Shown piece after piece: positions 31,552 to 44,094 of a stretch of DNA of 64,000 nucleotides. The stretch is from Oncomelania hupensis. Its lineage: Eukaryota; Mollusca; Gastropoda; Littorinimorpha; Pomatiopsidae. The DNA is taken from assembly GCA_036898135.1 (NCBI GenBank), contig CM072512.1, positions 36,596,272 through 36,660,271 on the forward strand. The letters are read 5' to 3'. The translations under genes were made by a program, and so were the position numbers. Under the pieces are notes generated by a model that saw nothing but the letters and a program-made list of their open reading frames with translations, did not search any database and had not been told where the DNA came from. Each line of letters begins with the position of its first letter. Position 1 is the first letter of the stretch.

Positions 31552-32974
31552 TGTCACATGCAAAATGACAATGTATTATATTATGTATAAAGTTTGTGGA
31601 AATAAACTATGTGATATAATAAACCCGTGTTTGTCTGTTTGATAACTGTAGAGTATGGCCTAGCATGGTTTCTTCCGGAGGTTAAGTTTTATCCGTGTAA
31701 TTCGTGCAAAATGCAAGTTTTGAAGAAAGTGAGCGATAGATTTCGAAAGCGCAGTAAGAATCGTCACTTCTTTGCCGTCTACTAGAGTAGAGACACGTTG
31801 TAACACGTTTGTGGTTCTCGCTAGCTTAGCGAATATGTTTTTGTGAAAACTGGCGTTTGTTGTATTCGTTATTTAAGCACAAATAACGGAGCGCTGTTAA
31901 AATTATAATTATATACTATTTCTGTGGCAGAGATAGGTTTGGTTTACAGCGTGTGCAGTTTTCAGTTGACTAAGCAAAGTGTTATGTAAAACTTCTGGAC
32001 ATTATTGCAGTGTCAGGTCAGGAACAGAGTGACAGTTGTGTCAGGTCAGGAACAGAGTGACAGTTGTGTCAGGACAGAACAGAACAATTTGAAAATAAAA
32101 GCAGGTCTAGTCTTGTGGAATTATAGTAGGCCTGGACTATCTGTGACACATGCATTCATTGGATACACTTTTATATAACAACATAATCTTTTGAGGTGAG
32201 AATTTATTATTTTCTTTTATCATTATTAATGCAGACAGTCGTTTGTTTACCCCAATATTCTTTGCAGGATGACAGCAGTGCTGGACGCAGGGGCGTTTAT
32301 TACCGTAATAAACGATGCACTGTTTATTTTCTGATGGTGTGAACCTTGCCTGGTTAGGTAAGGTTATGGGAGTCGGGATACTGTATGGTCTTTCAGCATG
32401 TTGCAGATTTTCTTCTTTTTCCTGGATCCCTTGCCTGGGGAGACCCCACGGATCCATTACCTTGAGAGAGAGAAGGACCATACAATCATCCAACCCACCG
32501 ACCACACCACCATCTACAACACCAACCAACCAACCAACCAACCATCCATCCGCTGCCAACACTTTATTCTACCAGCCCACTCCTTCATCAGCAACATCAT
32601 CCACTGCAGGGGCGACTATCACCACAGTACTCAGTTAAGTTCTCGACTTCGCTGAAGCCTACGGTACTTCCGATGTCCCCACCAGATGATGAAAAAGATC
32701 AATATGTCTGAACTTTAAAGAAATTGGGGAACTAATCAGGACTGACATTTAAAGAATATTTCAAGAATATTTCGGGTTTTTTGTACAGTTTTGAAACATT
32801 TTCGGCAGATTTTGTAAATCGTGGTCCAGTAGTGTAAATAATAACAAAAAGGGAAATTTTACACTGTTGTTTCGAGTTTCTTTATTTTTTCAACTCTACC
32901 TTTTATCTAAACTTAACTTGTTCTTGGAACAAGACGTAGGAGGGTCACTACACAAAAACTCTCTCCACGTGACA
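31552..32974 (+). repeat. 3' LTR of the gypsy element
   Basis: Its 1423 bp are the same as the 5' LTR at an offset of 5441 except for C to T at 32382, G to A at 32931, and an extra CT near 32961. It ends GTGACA and is followed by CTCTT in a TC-rich tract. Confidence 0.93.
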
Positions 32975-32993
32975 CTCTTCTTCCCTCTTTTTT

Positions 32994-32997
<4 letters not shown>

Positions 32998-33041
<44 letters not shown>
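32998..33041 (+). repeat. TC repeat
   Basis: A TC run forms the right flank of the gypsy insertion. Confidence 0.9.
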
Positions 33042-33048
<7 letters not shown>

Positions 33049-33239
33049 TCCGAGGAATTCCTGTAAATTTATGAATACCAGAGACGTTAGTAAACATTAC
33101 TCCAGTCAATGTATTATTCCATATAACTTGTATGTTGTTCATACCATTTTCAAAAAAAAATACACACTGTTGGTCCTTCTTGTCGTTCATCAGTGTTTGG
33201 AATGACCTCCAACAGCATGACCCTGGTAATGTAGGCTAG

Positions 33240-33365
33240 TCCGATGATCATTGGAGTTACCGGGCGCACAGGCTTGCAGCAAATGCGCTTCTTAGTCACC
33301 TTGGGTTCAACCCTGAGGACAATCCACATATTGAGCAATCATGTGAAGCGATAAACGTGCTATAA
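33240..33365 (+). other. Possible last exon, unrecognised
   Basis: After GGCTAG the frame gives 41 codons (beginning SDDHWSYRAHRLAANALL) and a TAA. It reads like protein, but the length could occur by chance. I recognise no family. Confidence 0.15.
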
Positions 33366-33582
33366 CAATAGTTATTACGTAGGGCTAAGTTGGGGTTCAA
33401 ACAGAGTTCAGCAAAATACATGCTGGATCTCGGTGTCCAGCATACGATCGGGACCAGCATTTCGAGTATTAAAAACAGAAGTTCTTTTTCAGAATAAATG
33501 TAACGAGTACAAAACTAAAAGCTTTAGAATCCATTTGACCAAAATCTTATTTCTAATACTAACATAATTTCGCATTTCAACG

Positions 33583-33819
33583 TTACACTCTATAATGACA
33601 AAATGTCTGGAAGAGATGATGGCACAATGCACCTATGAAATTGGTGTCTTTATCTTCTTGCACCATTTGCTTGGGGGTGAAGCACCTTTCAAGGCACGCT
33701 ATCATTAGGCTGGCCAAACAGAGGTGTGAATGTTGTGAGTGGTATAGAAGCATTGGTAAACAGCGGTTTTGTTTGCCGGAGCTGATGTGGGTATCATTAT
33801 TAATGGTCCAGTTCATCAA
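33583..33819 (-). pseudogene. Possible integrase-core remnant
   Basis: A 78-codon minus-strand frame contains ERCFTPKQMV and KDTNFIGALCHHLF, which recalls the second-Asp region of retroelement integrases (D-x-G-T-x-F). The expected Asp-x-Gly is altered and no other integrase part is seen. The assignment is weak. Confidence 0.25.
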
Positions 33820-33974
33820 GGAAGACTGTCAGAACCGCGAGGTCCTATGAGGACAGCCTAACACTATCACTATCACTTTTTTGTCACGAATGCATACCAC
33901 TATCACATAATCGAGATTGCCTATATCGCTTACCACACTGCGTGCCTCGAAAACCTTTAACTCTCTAGCTATTA

Positions 33975-34769
33975 CGGTAAAACCTCCGTTTTGAGACCCT
34001 CTCTTAAACGACTTCCTCCAACATACGACCGGAAAAAATTCACCGATGCTTTGTACTATATAAACGACCTCTCTAAAACGCGACTTGCGACCTTCAAATA
34101 ATTAAAATTTACGACCTGAAAAAAACAGATTCCAAAGCAATACTATTTTGTGCGCTTGAAGAAAACAGTTTCGTTTACAACTTTTAACAGCAGACGATGC
34201 ATTAAAGCAGCTTGGAATACTCTAAGGAGCTGACCAGATTTGCCCTGAGCAGGGGCCTGTCAGATCTTGCCGACACCATGTCTGGTGTTCCAAATGACAT
34301 ACTAATAGAACATGCACGGGTGGGTGGATCATGCAAACAAACAGAAATAACCGCTTTCTTTACAAACAACAACAACAACAACAAACTATTCAATGATTGA
34401 ATAAAAATAATTACAACAATATTAATAAGGTTATCTTATAAATAGTTATAACACCAAACATGCACTCAGCACTTGCATACACTTTTAAACAACTATCATA
34501 CCAACATTGATTTTTTATTTTGTAAATAATGAGGTACAGGAAGATAGTGACTGTATTGGTTGTGAGACAGAGTTTAATCTATATTTCTGAAAGATGGGAG
34601 ATGTTCCCTATACTTAATGGTATGTGTATTTTTTGTACATGTATTTATTTTACTTAATTAATTTTCTAAATATCTTTTTCGAAAATGTCCTACCTCCTTT
34701 TTAAGACCCCTCTAATTTAAGACCTCGTTTTAATGGCAATTTAAAGGTCGTAAAACGGTGGTTTTACTG
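33975..34769 (+). mobile_element. Tigger/pogo-like deletion derivative
   Basis: The ends CGGTAAAACCTCCGTTTT and, in reverse complement, CAGTAAAACCACCGTTTT form terminal inverted repeats of about 27 bp that extend into GAGACC and ACGACC. TA lies on both sides (33973-33974 and 34770-34771), the target duplication of Tc1/mariner-type elements. Within it, 34190-34400 keeps a decayed end of a transposase-like frame (ALKQLGILE, then a frame change to a segment with KQTEITAFF), which matches the style of Tigger C-termini. No DDE catalytic core remains in the 795 bp. Confidence 0.8.
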
Positions 34770-35026
34770 TATTAGTGATAGTTAACAGTCGTTGGACCTT
34801 TGTCATAATTATGCATTAGGGTGTATTTGACGCACCTGTCTGCTCTGCATTGTGTTAAGCTTGTCGTTGTCGGCGGTTGGTGTTGTGTGAAGCTGGAGGG
34901 AGACTTGGGGGAGGGAAGAGATGGAGGGAGGAAGGGAGTGTGGGAGCGGGGGTGGAGAACCTGTGGCGGTGAAATGTGTAAATGTGTTATCTTTTTATTG
35001 GTCTTACTGTTATCTTGTGTCCTTTA

Positions 35027-35776
35027 AAGGATTGTGAAATGTTGACTATGATATCTCAAGATAATAAAATAGGTATTCTTTTATCCAATGTGGATCTCAC
35101 GATATGGCCAGAAATTGCATTATATTCCATTAAAAACCTACATAAAAATATACTTTTAAAAATAAATTCTAATTTAGTTCAATGTTTAACATGTACAAAT
35201 TTGCACAATTTCAGAAGAAGAAAATAAAAATAAAACTAAAACAACGTAGTTGGTTTAGTCCTCCGCAATTATTAGCATTAAGACTACATTTCATTTCACA
35301 AAACAATTCAAAACAATATTGAAAATGATATTATAAAGAAACTTCAGTTCTATACAAAATATAAAAAATCTTCGTGGATTTTCCAGATCAGTTTCATCTA
35401 CAGCGAACAGAATATTATTAAATTCAATTAAAACCAAAATATTGTAAAAATGTAAAGTGCATTTGTGATGAACCTCTAACTCTAAAACATATATTATTTG
35501 ATTGTATTCAGATTCATCCTCTTTTGCCCATTGAAGTTAATACTATAACATCAGTTAAAAACATTAGCAATGAATTAAGTGTGGGATTGGCAAAAGATTT
35601 AATTCTCCAGGCGCTCGTTTTATTTTACTAACATTGTTATTGTTATGTTAGAGAGATAGTAATAGTCCATGTGTGTATGTATATGTTCATGTATGTCTGT
35701 TTAAATGCGTGAATCTGTATGTATGGTCTTTATCATCTTGATGAAAAAAGACATTACTAAAACAACCAACCAACCA
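35027..35776 (+). pseudogene. I/Nimb-like LINE 3' end
   Basis: A frame near 35450 reads a CKCICDEPLTLKHILFDC-type Cys/His motif (KCICDEPLTLKHILFDC) found after the RNase H of I, Nimb and jockey-type LINEs, and stops at about 35630. The segment then runs to ATGGTCTTTATCATC, GAAAAAAGAC and a CAACC repeat tail at 35761-35776. Upstream reading is broken. The same 3' end occurs inverted at 12853-12943. Confidence 0.6.
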
Positions 35777-36279
35777 TCATTGAGTTCATAAATGTGTTTG
35801 ATTCAGTCCTACATCCTGAGAAAATAGCACGCATATTGACTGACTGACTGAGACTGAAACTTCATTCGTCTATGAAATGTACATATAAGTTTGCCTTTTG
35901 GCTGCACAAACGTAGTAAATGTAAAATGTAGAATATCTGTAAAAGAATGACACTAATTTGCTGGATCTGGATCTGGATTAGCACGTTGCTAGCATCCATA
36001 AACTGGCGCAGACGCAACAATTTTACAGGTTGAGCAAACACGCGTCGTCAGAAGCACAGAAATTGTTGCATCATTATCTTCCTTGCTCTCCACGAGCACT
36101 TTTGGCATTGGGGCTTCTGTACAGCCTGGTCTTAACCCCCAAAAAAAATCAAACGACCCGTAGATCGCGAACATAGTTTAGGCAAACCTAGATGTTGCGG
36201 GAATCGGTAGGCGATATCTTCCGAACACTATAATGGCTGTAGCATCGCCTGAACCTAGATTTGGGTCTTTAATTGACTT

Positions 36280-36385
36280 CACGCTGCGTAGCCGGGATTG
36301 GGTGAGACATACGTTCTTTCTTTTCCAATTGGCGGAGAGCGGAGAGGCGAACTTAAGTCTCGGCTAGTCTCGGCTACGCAGTGTG
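36280..36385. repeat. Small foldback with 29-bp arms
   Basis: CACGCTGCGTAGCCGGGATT at 36280 pairs with the reverse complement of the stretch ending CGGCTACGCAGTGTG at 36385. About 23 of 29 positions match. A diverged copy of the right arm (CTTCGCAGTGTG) lies at 37470-37505. Confidence 0.55.
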
Positions 36386-36640
36386 AACTGACTTGCTATG
36401 CGACACCCTGCTACAGGAAGGAGGAGGATGCGGGGGACGACCCTAAACGCCGCCCCATTCGAAACTGCGTGGGCCACTCCGTTCAGACCTTCATTATAGG
36501 AAAAGTCAGTTATCGTTAGACTAAATCCTAAACATGATCTTAACAACTTCCTTTACAAAATTATTATCCATCAACGGGCGCCATTGTTTTATATACTCTT
36601 TTCCGTATTGAATTGTCCTGTTTTTACTACTTGACCGGAA

Positions 36641-37331
36641 AACCCCTTGGGGTCATGAGCAATCTTGCCACTGTAGATTGTTCAAACCTATAAAGGGAAA
36701 AGTGAAAGCCACAGTTGAAAACCTGTCTTTCCTTTATAGGCAAGACAGATTCACTGCGGCAACAGTACCCCCGTTGGAGTGCCGGGGTTTTCAGTATAAA
36801 TAGTATCCCCACTTTATGGAAATTTAGTGCTTTAAATTCCCACTGTCGCTGTCTTCCTCATTTACTCTTTCCCATTCCTGCTCTGTCCTTCACTCTGCTA
36901 TACTATCTTCTTCTTCGCTAGATCAATGACCTACCTTTTTTCTTGAAAACTCTTCCTGGACAAGACTCCTTGTTTGTGTATGAGGTCTGTTGGATCAGCT
37001 TGGGAGTGTTGGACGCTTTCTGCCGGGTGGTCACTAGGGCTTCCTATGATTGTACTATTTAGCACTATAGGCATTTTATATGTATGTGTTTTGTTGATGA
37101 TTTGTAATGATGTTTGTATTCTATTTTGTTTTTGTAACCGGGGGTTCGCGTAGTTGAGGTCAACCCTCAGCCGTCCCCCGCGTGAAAGTGACTGGCCGGT
37201 GGAGGGCATTCAATTTTCCCATTGGGGTTGTTTCAGCAGATCTTTTATGCGGATCGGGGGTTGTCCGGTCCTGATTTGGCTCGGAAGAGTCCGCTGGACC
37301 TAAAGCAACAATAAATCAATCAGTCAATCAA
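36641..37331 (+). mobile_element. R700 retroelement, full length, copy 1
   Basis: The 691-bp element is flanked by ACTTGACCGGAA at 36629-36640 and 37332-37343. It begins with the ACCCCTTGGGGTCATGAGC end, has a TATAAATAGTATCCCC box about 160 bp in, and ends CAACAATAAATCAATC with an AATC-type tail. There is no conserved reading frame. The long target duplication and short-repeat tail indicate target-primed insertion by a LINE enzyme. I know of no name for this family. Confidence 0.88.
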
Positions 37332-38331
37332 ACTTGACCGGAAGTTACTGACAAGTAGGGTATAACGGCAGACGACGCAAGCATTTATGCTTCCCCACCC
37401 CTTCTTTCACACACAGCGCAGCTGAGTCTTACCGAGTTCCTTCTCTCACAAGTTATTATTGGGCAGGCGAACGTAAATCTCGGTTATCTCAGCTTCGCAG
37501 TGTGCTTCTTTCAAGCAATCAAAAGCAAGGATCGTTTTCCCTTCCTTCGACAGAGAAGAGTTCTGGTCAGTCAGCTGGAAAGGCTTGGGGTTTGTTTGAA
37601 AACGTTTCTATAGAGTATTGCAATGAGAACCTTCTTCCTGACCGACGTAGGATCGCTAGCCATCCGAATATATGGTTCGGATCGTTTTTATTTGTCTAAT
37701 GAAAAAACATGTCTGTTCATATAGGTCGTGAACCTTAACAAAAGGTTCAAGGACCTTCACAAACGTTTCACTTCAGACGCAACAATTAAAGGATTCCAAC
37801 AATTGCTTATATAAATTTCGACTGTCTTACATCACTGACAAGGAGGGTTAGATTTTCTTTTTAAGCTAGTATTTGGCTTGCGTCAGAGGTAGCGCTGTGG
37901 TTGTTAAGGTTAGAGTTCGTGTCAGCAAACTCTAATCGTAATTCCAACGATTTGCTTTACTTTGGTTAGTTAGTGTTAGCAAACTTTATCTTTAATTTTA
38001 CCAATTTTTTAAAATGTATAGTGTATTATTATTTCTATAGTGTATTTTTTGTAACTCTATTATGTTCTCAGTTGTGCGCAATAATTGTTCAAATGCGTAT
38101 CGAAACTGGACTCTATAACCCATGGCCCTGGTTACATGAAAACACTTTTTTTGTTTACACCGCATTAGCGAGTCTTCCTGTGGAGATAAAGACGTCATTT
38201 TTTTTAATTTCGATTTCGATTTCTTGCCAAATATTGTAGATTATTACTTACTTTATGAGTGTTATTTTCATTCATTCCTCTTTTTTTTTTCTCATTCATT
38301 CGTCTTGTTCGTTTTGGTCCACGGAATTTCA

Positions 38332-38333
<2 letters not shown>

Positions 38334-38410
<77 letters not shown>
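38334..38410 (+). repeat. TC dinucleotide repeat
   Basis: About 38 TC units lie 20 bp upstream of the target site of R700 copy 2. Confidence 0.95.
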
Positions 38411-38413
<3 letters not shown>

Positions 38414-38444
38414 CCACACACAGCTGCTGTCTCCTTCACTCCCA

Positions 38445-39145
38445 CCCCTTGGGGTCATGAGCAATCTTGCCACTGTAGATTGTTCAAACCTATAAAGGGA
38501 ACAGTGAAAGCCACAGTTGAAAACCTGTCTTTCCTTTATAGGCAAGACGCTTCACTGCGGCAACAGTACCCCCGTTGGAGTGCCGGGGGTTTTCAGTATA
38601 AATAGTATCCCCACTTTATGGAAATTTAGTGCTTTAAATTCCCACTGTCGCTGTCTTCCTCATTTACTCTTTCCTATTCTTGCTCTGTCCTTCACTCTGC
38701 TATACTATCTTCTTCTTCGCTAGATCAATGACCTACCTTTTTTCTTGAAAACTCTTCCTGGACAAGACTCCTTGTTTGTGTATGAGGTCTGTTGGATCAG
38801 CTTGGGAGTGTTGGACGCTTTCTGCCGGGTGGTCACTAGGGCTTCCTATGAATGTACTATTTAGCACTATATGCATTTTATATGTATGTGTTTGGTTGAT
38901 GATTTATAATGATGTTTGTATTCTATTTTGTTTTTGTAACCGGGGTGTTCGCGTAGTTGAGGTCAACCCTCAGCCGTCCCCCGCGTGGGATGTCTTTATT
39001 GTAAAGTGACTGGCCGGCGGAGGGCATTCAATTTTCCCACTGGGGTTGTTTCAGCAGATCTTTTATGCGGATCGGGGGTTGTCCGGTCCTGATTTGGCTC
39101 GGAAGAGTCCGCTGGACCTAAAGCAACAATAAATCAATCAATCAA
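38445..39145 (+). mobile_element. R700 retroelement, full length, copy 2
   Basis: The 701-bp element is flanked by TCCTTCACTCCCA at 38432-38444 and 39146-39158, a perfect 13-bp duplication. It is very similar to copy 1, with small indels near the 3' third (a GGGATGTCTTTATTGT block is present here and missing in copy 1). Confidence 0.9.
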
Positions 39146-39151
39146 TCCTTC

Positions 39152-39246
39152 ACTCCCAAACTCCAATTAGAACAAACTTCCCACCGGAAACTGGCGGGGA
39201 AATATTTTTGTGGACTGCAATTTGTTCTAGTCTAAATTGGGAGCGC
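39152..39246. repeat. Imperfect hairpin, ~27-bp arms
   Basis: CACTCCCAAACTCCAATTAG at 39152 pairs with the reverse complement of the stretch ending AAATTGGGAGCG near 39245. The left arm overlaps the R700 target duplication. Confidence 0.4.
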
Positions 39247-39516
39247 GTAATATCAGAGCAGGTACAAAAATAAAAAGCGAGCAGGAGGAGAAAACAACTA
39301 CAAGTCACGGCACAAACAAAATACCACACACGCAATTTCTGACGTTAGTGCTTGTACCCAGAGACCGTCTTATAAGCTGTGTTTGATGTTCTTGTTCTTG
39401 CTTTCTAAAAGTGCGTCGCGTGAGCATATAGTCTTGTGGACATCGGCTCCATACACGTCTTCATCGTCAGAATATCGTTAAAAACATTAGCCACAACAGC
39501 AACGCGACAGGAGCAA

Positions 39517-39518
<2 letters not shown>

Positions 39519-39580
<62 letters not shown>

Positions 39581-39627
39581 GTCGTCGTCGTCGTCGCCCT
39601 ACTCCTCCCACTCCTCCTCTTCATTAC

Positions 39628-39672
<45 letters not shown>

Positions 39673-39767
39673 AATCATCATCATCATCATCATCATCATC
39701 ATTATCAGCGTCAATATCGTCACCATTATCATCGTGGTCGTCCTCGTCATCATCATGACCATCTTTT

Positions 39768-39805
<38 letters not shown>
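39519..39805 (+). repeat. ATC and CAG repeats
   Basis: ATC runs lie at about 39519-39580 and 39625-39700 with CGT and CCT interruptions, then CAG at 39778-39805. Confidence 0.95.
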
Positions 39806-39807
<2 letters not shown>

Positions 39808-40419
39808 GACGGTGACGACACCAATAACAAAAGAAAGTTTGTTTGTTTGTTTGTTTTTTTTTTTTTTTTAAAAAGCTCACCATGTCGTCCTAATCACTTT
39901 TGACAATAGGGAATGTTTAACAGAATCGTGCGAAATATGAAGCTGAACAGCCACACTGCTTGTTGTTTCAGCACTCCAAACATAATGTGCAGGCATTTAG
40001 ATTGCTCGATTTGGTTTTCCACAGCAATTGCCTACGTAGCCATCGTCAATGCCAATCACAATTATACAAAATTGCGTTGTGTCAATCACAGTTATACAAA
40101 TAAATGTGTTGACAAACAATTGTTTTTTCTCAAAAGGGAACTATATCCTTAAAACTCTCTAGCCGTTCTTGAAAATATGCCAATGTTTTTTCTCTTTTCA
40201 AAATGCGTGTAATAATTGATGTTTTTGTTGGCTACCTGAAGAAATGGAGTCTTTTCATGTTTTCTTTGTTCTTGCTCGCTGACAAGTGCGTGGGCGGATG
40301 ATGTAGAGAGCAATGCAATTTGTAGCAAAAACTTTGTTATTTTAAAATTTAGATGTAACCCTTTTGTTATTGTTATTGTTATTGTTATTGTTGTTGTTGT
40401 TTTCCTCCTACCTCCCTTC

Positions 40420-40659
<240 letters not shown>

Positions 40660-41358
40660 CCCCTTGGGGTCATGAGCAATCTTGCCACTGTAGATTGTTC
40701 TAACCTATAAAGGGTACAGTGAAAGCCCCAGTTGAAAACCTGTCTTGCCTTTGTAGGCATGACAAATTAACTGCGGCAACAGTTCCCCCCGTTGGAGTGC
40801 CGGGGGTTTCAGTATAAATAGTATCCCCACTTTCTGGAAATTTAGTGCTTTAAATTCCCACTGTCGCTGTCTTCCTCATTTGCTCTTTCCCATTCCCGAT
40901 CTGTCCTACCACTCTGCTATACTATATTCTTCTTCGCTAGATCAATGACCTACCTTTTTTCTTGAAAACTCTTCCTGGACAAGACTCCTTGTTTGTGTAT
41001 GAGGTCTGTTGGATCAGCTTGGGAATGTTGGACGCTTTCTGCCGGGTGGTCACTAGGGCTTCCTATGAATGTACTATTTAGCACTATAGGCATTTTATAT
41101 GTATGTTTTTTTGTTGATGATTTATAATGATGTTTGTATTCTATTTTGTTTTTGTAATCGGGGAGTTCGCGTAGTTGAGGTCAACCCTCAGCCGTCCCTC
41201 GCGTGGGATGTCTTTATTGTAAAGTGACTGGCCGGTGGAGGGCATTCAATTTTCCCACTGGGGTTGTTTCAACAGATCTTTTATGCGGATCGGGGGTTGT
41301 CCGGTCCTGATTTGGCTCGGAGGAGTCCGCTGGACCTAAAGCAATAATAAATCAATCA

Positions 41359-41359
<1 letters not shown>
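40660..41359 (+). mobile_element. R700 retroelement, full length, copy 3
   Basis: The 700-bp copy begins CCCCTTGGGGTCATGAGC and ends AATAAATCAATCAAT. It lies within an ATT microsatellite that continues on both sides, so any target duplication is hidden in the repeat. It is slightly more diverged than copies 1 and 2. Confidence 0.88.
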
Positions 41360-41448
<89 letters not shown>

Positions 41449-41850
41449 TTTATTATTATTATGTGTGGTTATTGTTGTTGTCGTCGTTGCCCTCCTCCTC
41501 TTACTTCTCCTCCTCTTCTTCGTCGTCGTCGTTGTTCCCCTCCTATTATTTTTTCTCCTTTTTATCTACTTCCTTCCTCTTGTTCGTCCTCCTCCTCCTT
41601 CTTTTCTACCTCCTCCTCGTCTTCTTCTTTCTTTCTTTCTTTATGTTTTTATGTTATCTCATTTGCAGAGAAGTTATATAAGGTTTGTGAGGGTTCGGGT
41701 CACTCCAGTTAATTTACAATTTTGCTCACACTTCTCTTTTTCCCCATTGTTTTCTTTCTTCTCCTCACTTTTATTCCGTCTTCTTCTTTTCTTCTTCTTC
41801 TTCTTCTTCTTCTTCTTCTTCTTCTTCTTCTTCTTCTTCTTCTTCTCCTG
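41360..41850 (+). repeat. ATT repeat and CTT-rich tract
   Basis: ATT runs from 41360 to 41460. CTCCT- and TTC-rich sequence follows, with a pure TTC run at about 41790-41845. No gene is seen. Confidence 0.9.
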
Positions 41851-42453
41851 TTTCTTCTTCTTTCTTCAGCGATAAGCTAATAAAGTCGGACCCTACGCAG
41901 ATGGTTGAGGTCGATCTAAGCTCCAGATCTATTCAATCGTGCAGGAATTTGTTTCCTTTTGGGGTAATATAATTTTGTTCCTTTCAACAACAACAAAAAA
42001 AACAACAACTACAACAACCCACACGCGCGCGCTCCTATACACACACACACGCACACACTCCCACACACACCCACACTCACACTCACACCCACACCATTTC
42101 AGTCGGATTTTTTGTTTTAGCTGTAGCAAATTGGTTTAACCCTCGTTTGTGATTTTCCACCCGACTGCTCCTATTTGTCTTTTCCATCTCTCTTCTGCTG
42201 GAGCCCTTGCTGGCCTTCTTCACCTCCTAAATTGAAGAGTAGACCTCATTTGTATTTTCTTTCCTTTTCTTCAACTATGTTTTCTTTTCCCCAACATGTG
42301 GACAATTGATCTATATACTTTAGTATCATTTTTTCGATTATTTCTGCAGATGTAATGAGAACTAATTTTTGTTCATTTTTAATTGGTTATGTGAATACTT
42401 GAAAATTGAGCTTTAAAAAAACAAGTCCTGTTAAAATAGGCGCTATTTAAATA

Positions 42454-42455
42454 TG

Positions 42456-42525
<70 letters not shown>

Positions 42526-42556
42526 CTGTTGTTGTTGTTGTTGTTGTTGTTGTAGC

Positions 42557-42626
<70 letters not shown>

Positions 42627-42655
42627 ATAGTAGTAGTAGTAGTAGTAGTAGTAGT
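42454..42655 (+). repeat. GTA trinucleotide repeat
   Basis: About 200 bp of GTA with a TTG block at 42526-42552. Confidence 0.95.
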
Positions 42656-42659
42656 TTAA

Positions 42660-43711
42660 AATGATCGTGTATATATATATATAAAGTGCTGCTATTCAGT
42701 GTTACAACACTTGAAGCGTGTTTGCTCTTAAAGACAGGCAGGGGAGTCTGGAAATCAAATTAACTGTTACAAGCCTGAGTAGAAAAGGCTGACAGATGAC
42801 TGCTGTATGAACTGTTAAGTATACCCAAGAATGGGAATCTGTCAGAGCAGCTCAACCTGAACCCAAACCTACCCCACTGCTTCATACACATAATTTACAT
42901 CCTGCGTTGCTGAGACTAGCCCAGACTTACATCCGCCTCTTCACAAGTCTCTTCTGCTGGTTACAGGATTTGAGGATTAAGGTAGTCGGGTACCGGGTAC
43001 GTTGATAGAGGTTTATTTTAAAGCAAACATCCTGAAAATACATTTAAAAAAAACAAAGTATATCACGCCATGCTACTTTTCAAGTTAGATCATAATATCT
43101 GAATTGAAAGGTGGCAAACTTGAGATAAAAATAGTAGCGTACCACAGTAAACAGCTGCCGAAATGGACATATAATGAGGATTTGAGCTTGACAACCACAA
43201 GCAAGGTAAAAGTAGTATGCTGTGTAAGTTTATTGCAACAATATTTGTAATTGAAATTAATTCGAAAAAGATCAGACTCGTATGGTGATTTTCCCCCTAC
43301 TAAGAATTTTCTCCATTTTCTTTTTGTTCGCTCCTAGCCCACCATCACAACTCAAATTTGGAGAAGATGAAGTGCTTTCGTTAGCAACGTGACCTCAGAG
43401 TCGTGAAAGATTTAATCAATTGCATTTGTCTGGACCCATATTCAGAAAGATCCGCTTGCAAAATCTTCGATATGGTGTTTTGTGTGCTAAATTCAAGTCG
43501 TTCAAAAGGATTTTACTATTTAGGTACGATTGAAGAATCATTAGAATAATAATAACTGCGACATGACGAACACTTGGATATAATTATAAATGCCCAGAAC
43601 GATGCGCAAATCAACCTTCTCGACCATCCTAAATCTTCGTTCTTCCTCGGACACCCTCAAATGCCCCGCTATAAAATCTCCTTTGCAGGCTGTCCATCCT
43701 TCTCAGTGCTT
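42660..43711. other. No gene recognised
   Basis: AT-rich sequence. I see no motif, long frame or inverted repeat here. Confidence 0.5.
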
Positions 43712-43813
<102 letters not shown>

Positions 43814-43954
43814 CAGCTCTCCGAACATAGACACTTTCAAATCCACCTTGAAAACTCATCTCTAGCTCTTCCATAATTAAAAATATCTTATTTCGTCTTC
43901 TATCATCGTCATTAGCGTCATTCCTTCTTCTCTTTTAAAGCTAACATTAATTCG

Positions 43955-44094
43955 AACCCTAACCCTAACGCTAACAGAGCCCTAACCCTAACGAAACACT
44001 GTTTTGACGTCAAAATAGCGAGGCCGTCAAACGAACGTAGGTAGAGTATAAAGAACGTATTTAAAATAAAATGTAAAAAAAACGTTGTTTCTAC
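43955..44094 (-). mobile_element. TTAGGG-bearing element, partial copy
   Basis: CCCTAA-type units at 43955-43992 are followed by CGAAACACTG, a perfect TTTTGACGTCAAAA palindrome at 44002-44015, then GCCGTCAAACGAACGTAG, and an end reading GTTGTTTCTAC at 44094 next to a CA repeat. It aligns with the reverse complement of 50696-50955. The outer left end is not recognisable. Confidence 0.65.

Larger units (their letters stand above)
26111..32974 (+). mobile_element. Ty3/gypsy retrotransposon, Gmr1-like, lacking RT
   Basis: The full element is 6864 bp. It has direct LTRs of 1421 and 1423 bp that begin TGTCAC and end GTGACA, a tRNA-Pro type primer-binding site, one open gag-pol frame, and a short purine tract before the 3' LTR. 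The LTRs differ, by eye, at two positions (26941/32382 and 27490/32931) and by one CT insertion near the 3' end, so insertion was recent. Integrase lies upstream of RNase H, and no RT polymerase domain is present. Both flanks are TC-rich. Mobilisation would need an RT supplied by a relative; that is inference. Confidence 0.93.

Noticed and set aside
34821..35027. Gly- and Val-rich frame near 34.9 kb as a gene
   Set aside because: It lies in a GGAGG-rich stretch, is short and has no motif.
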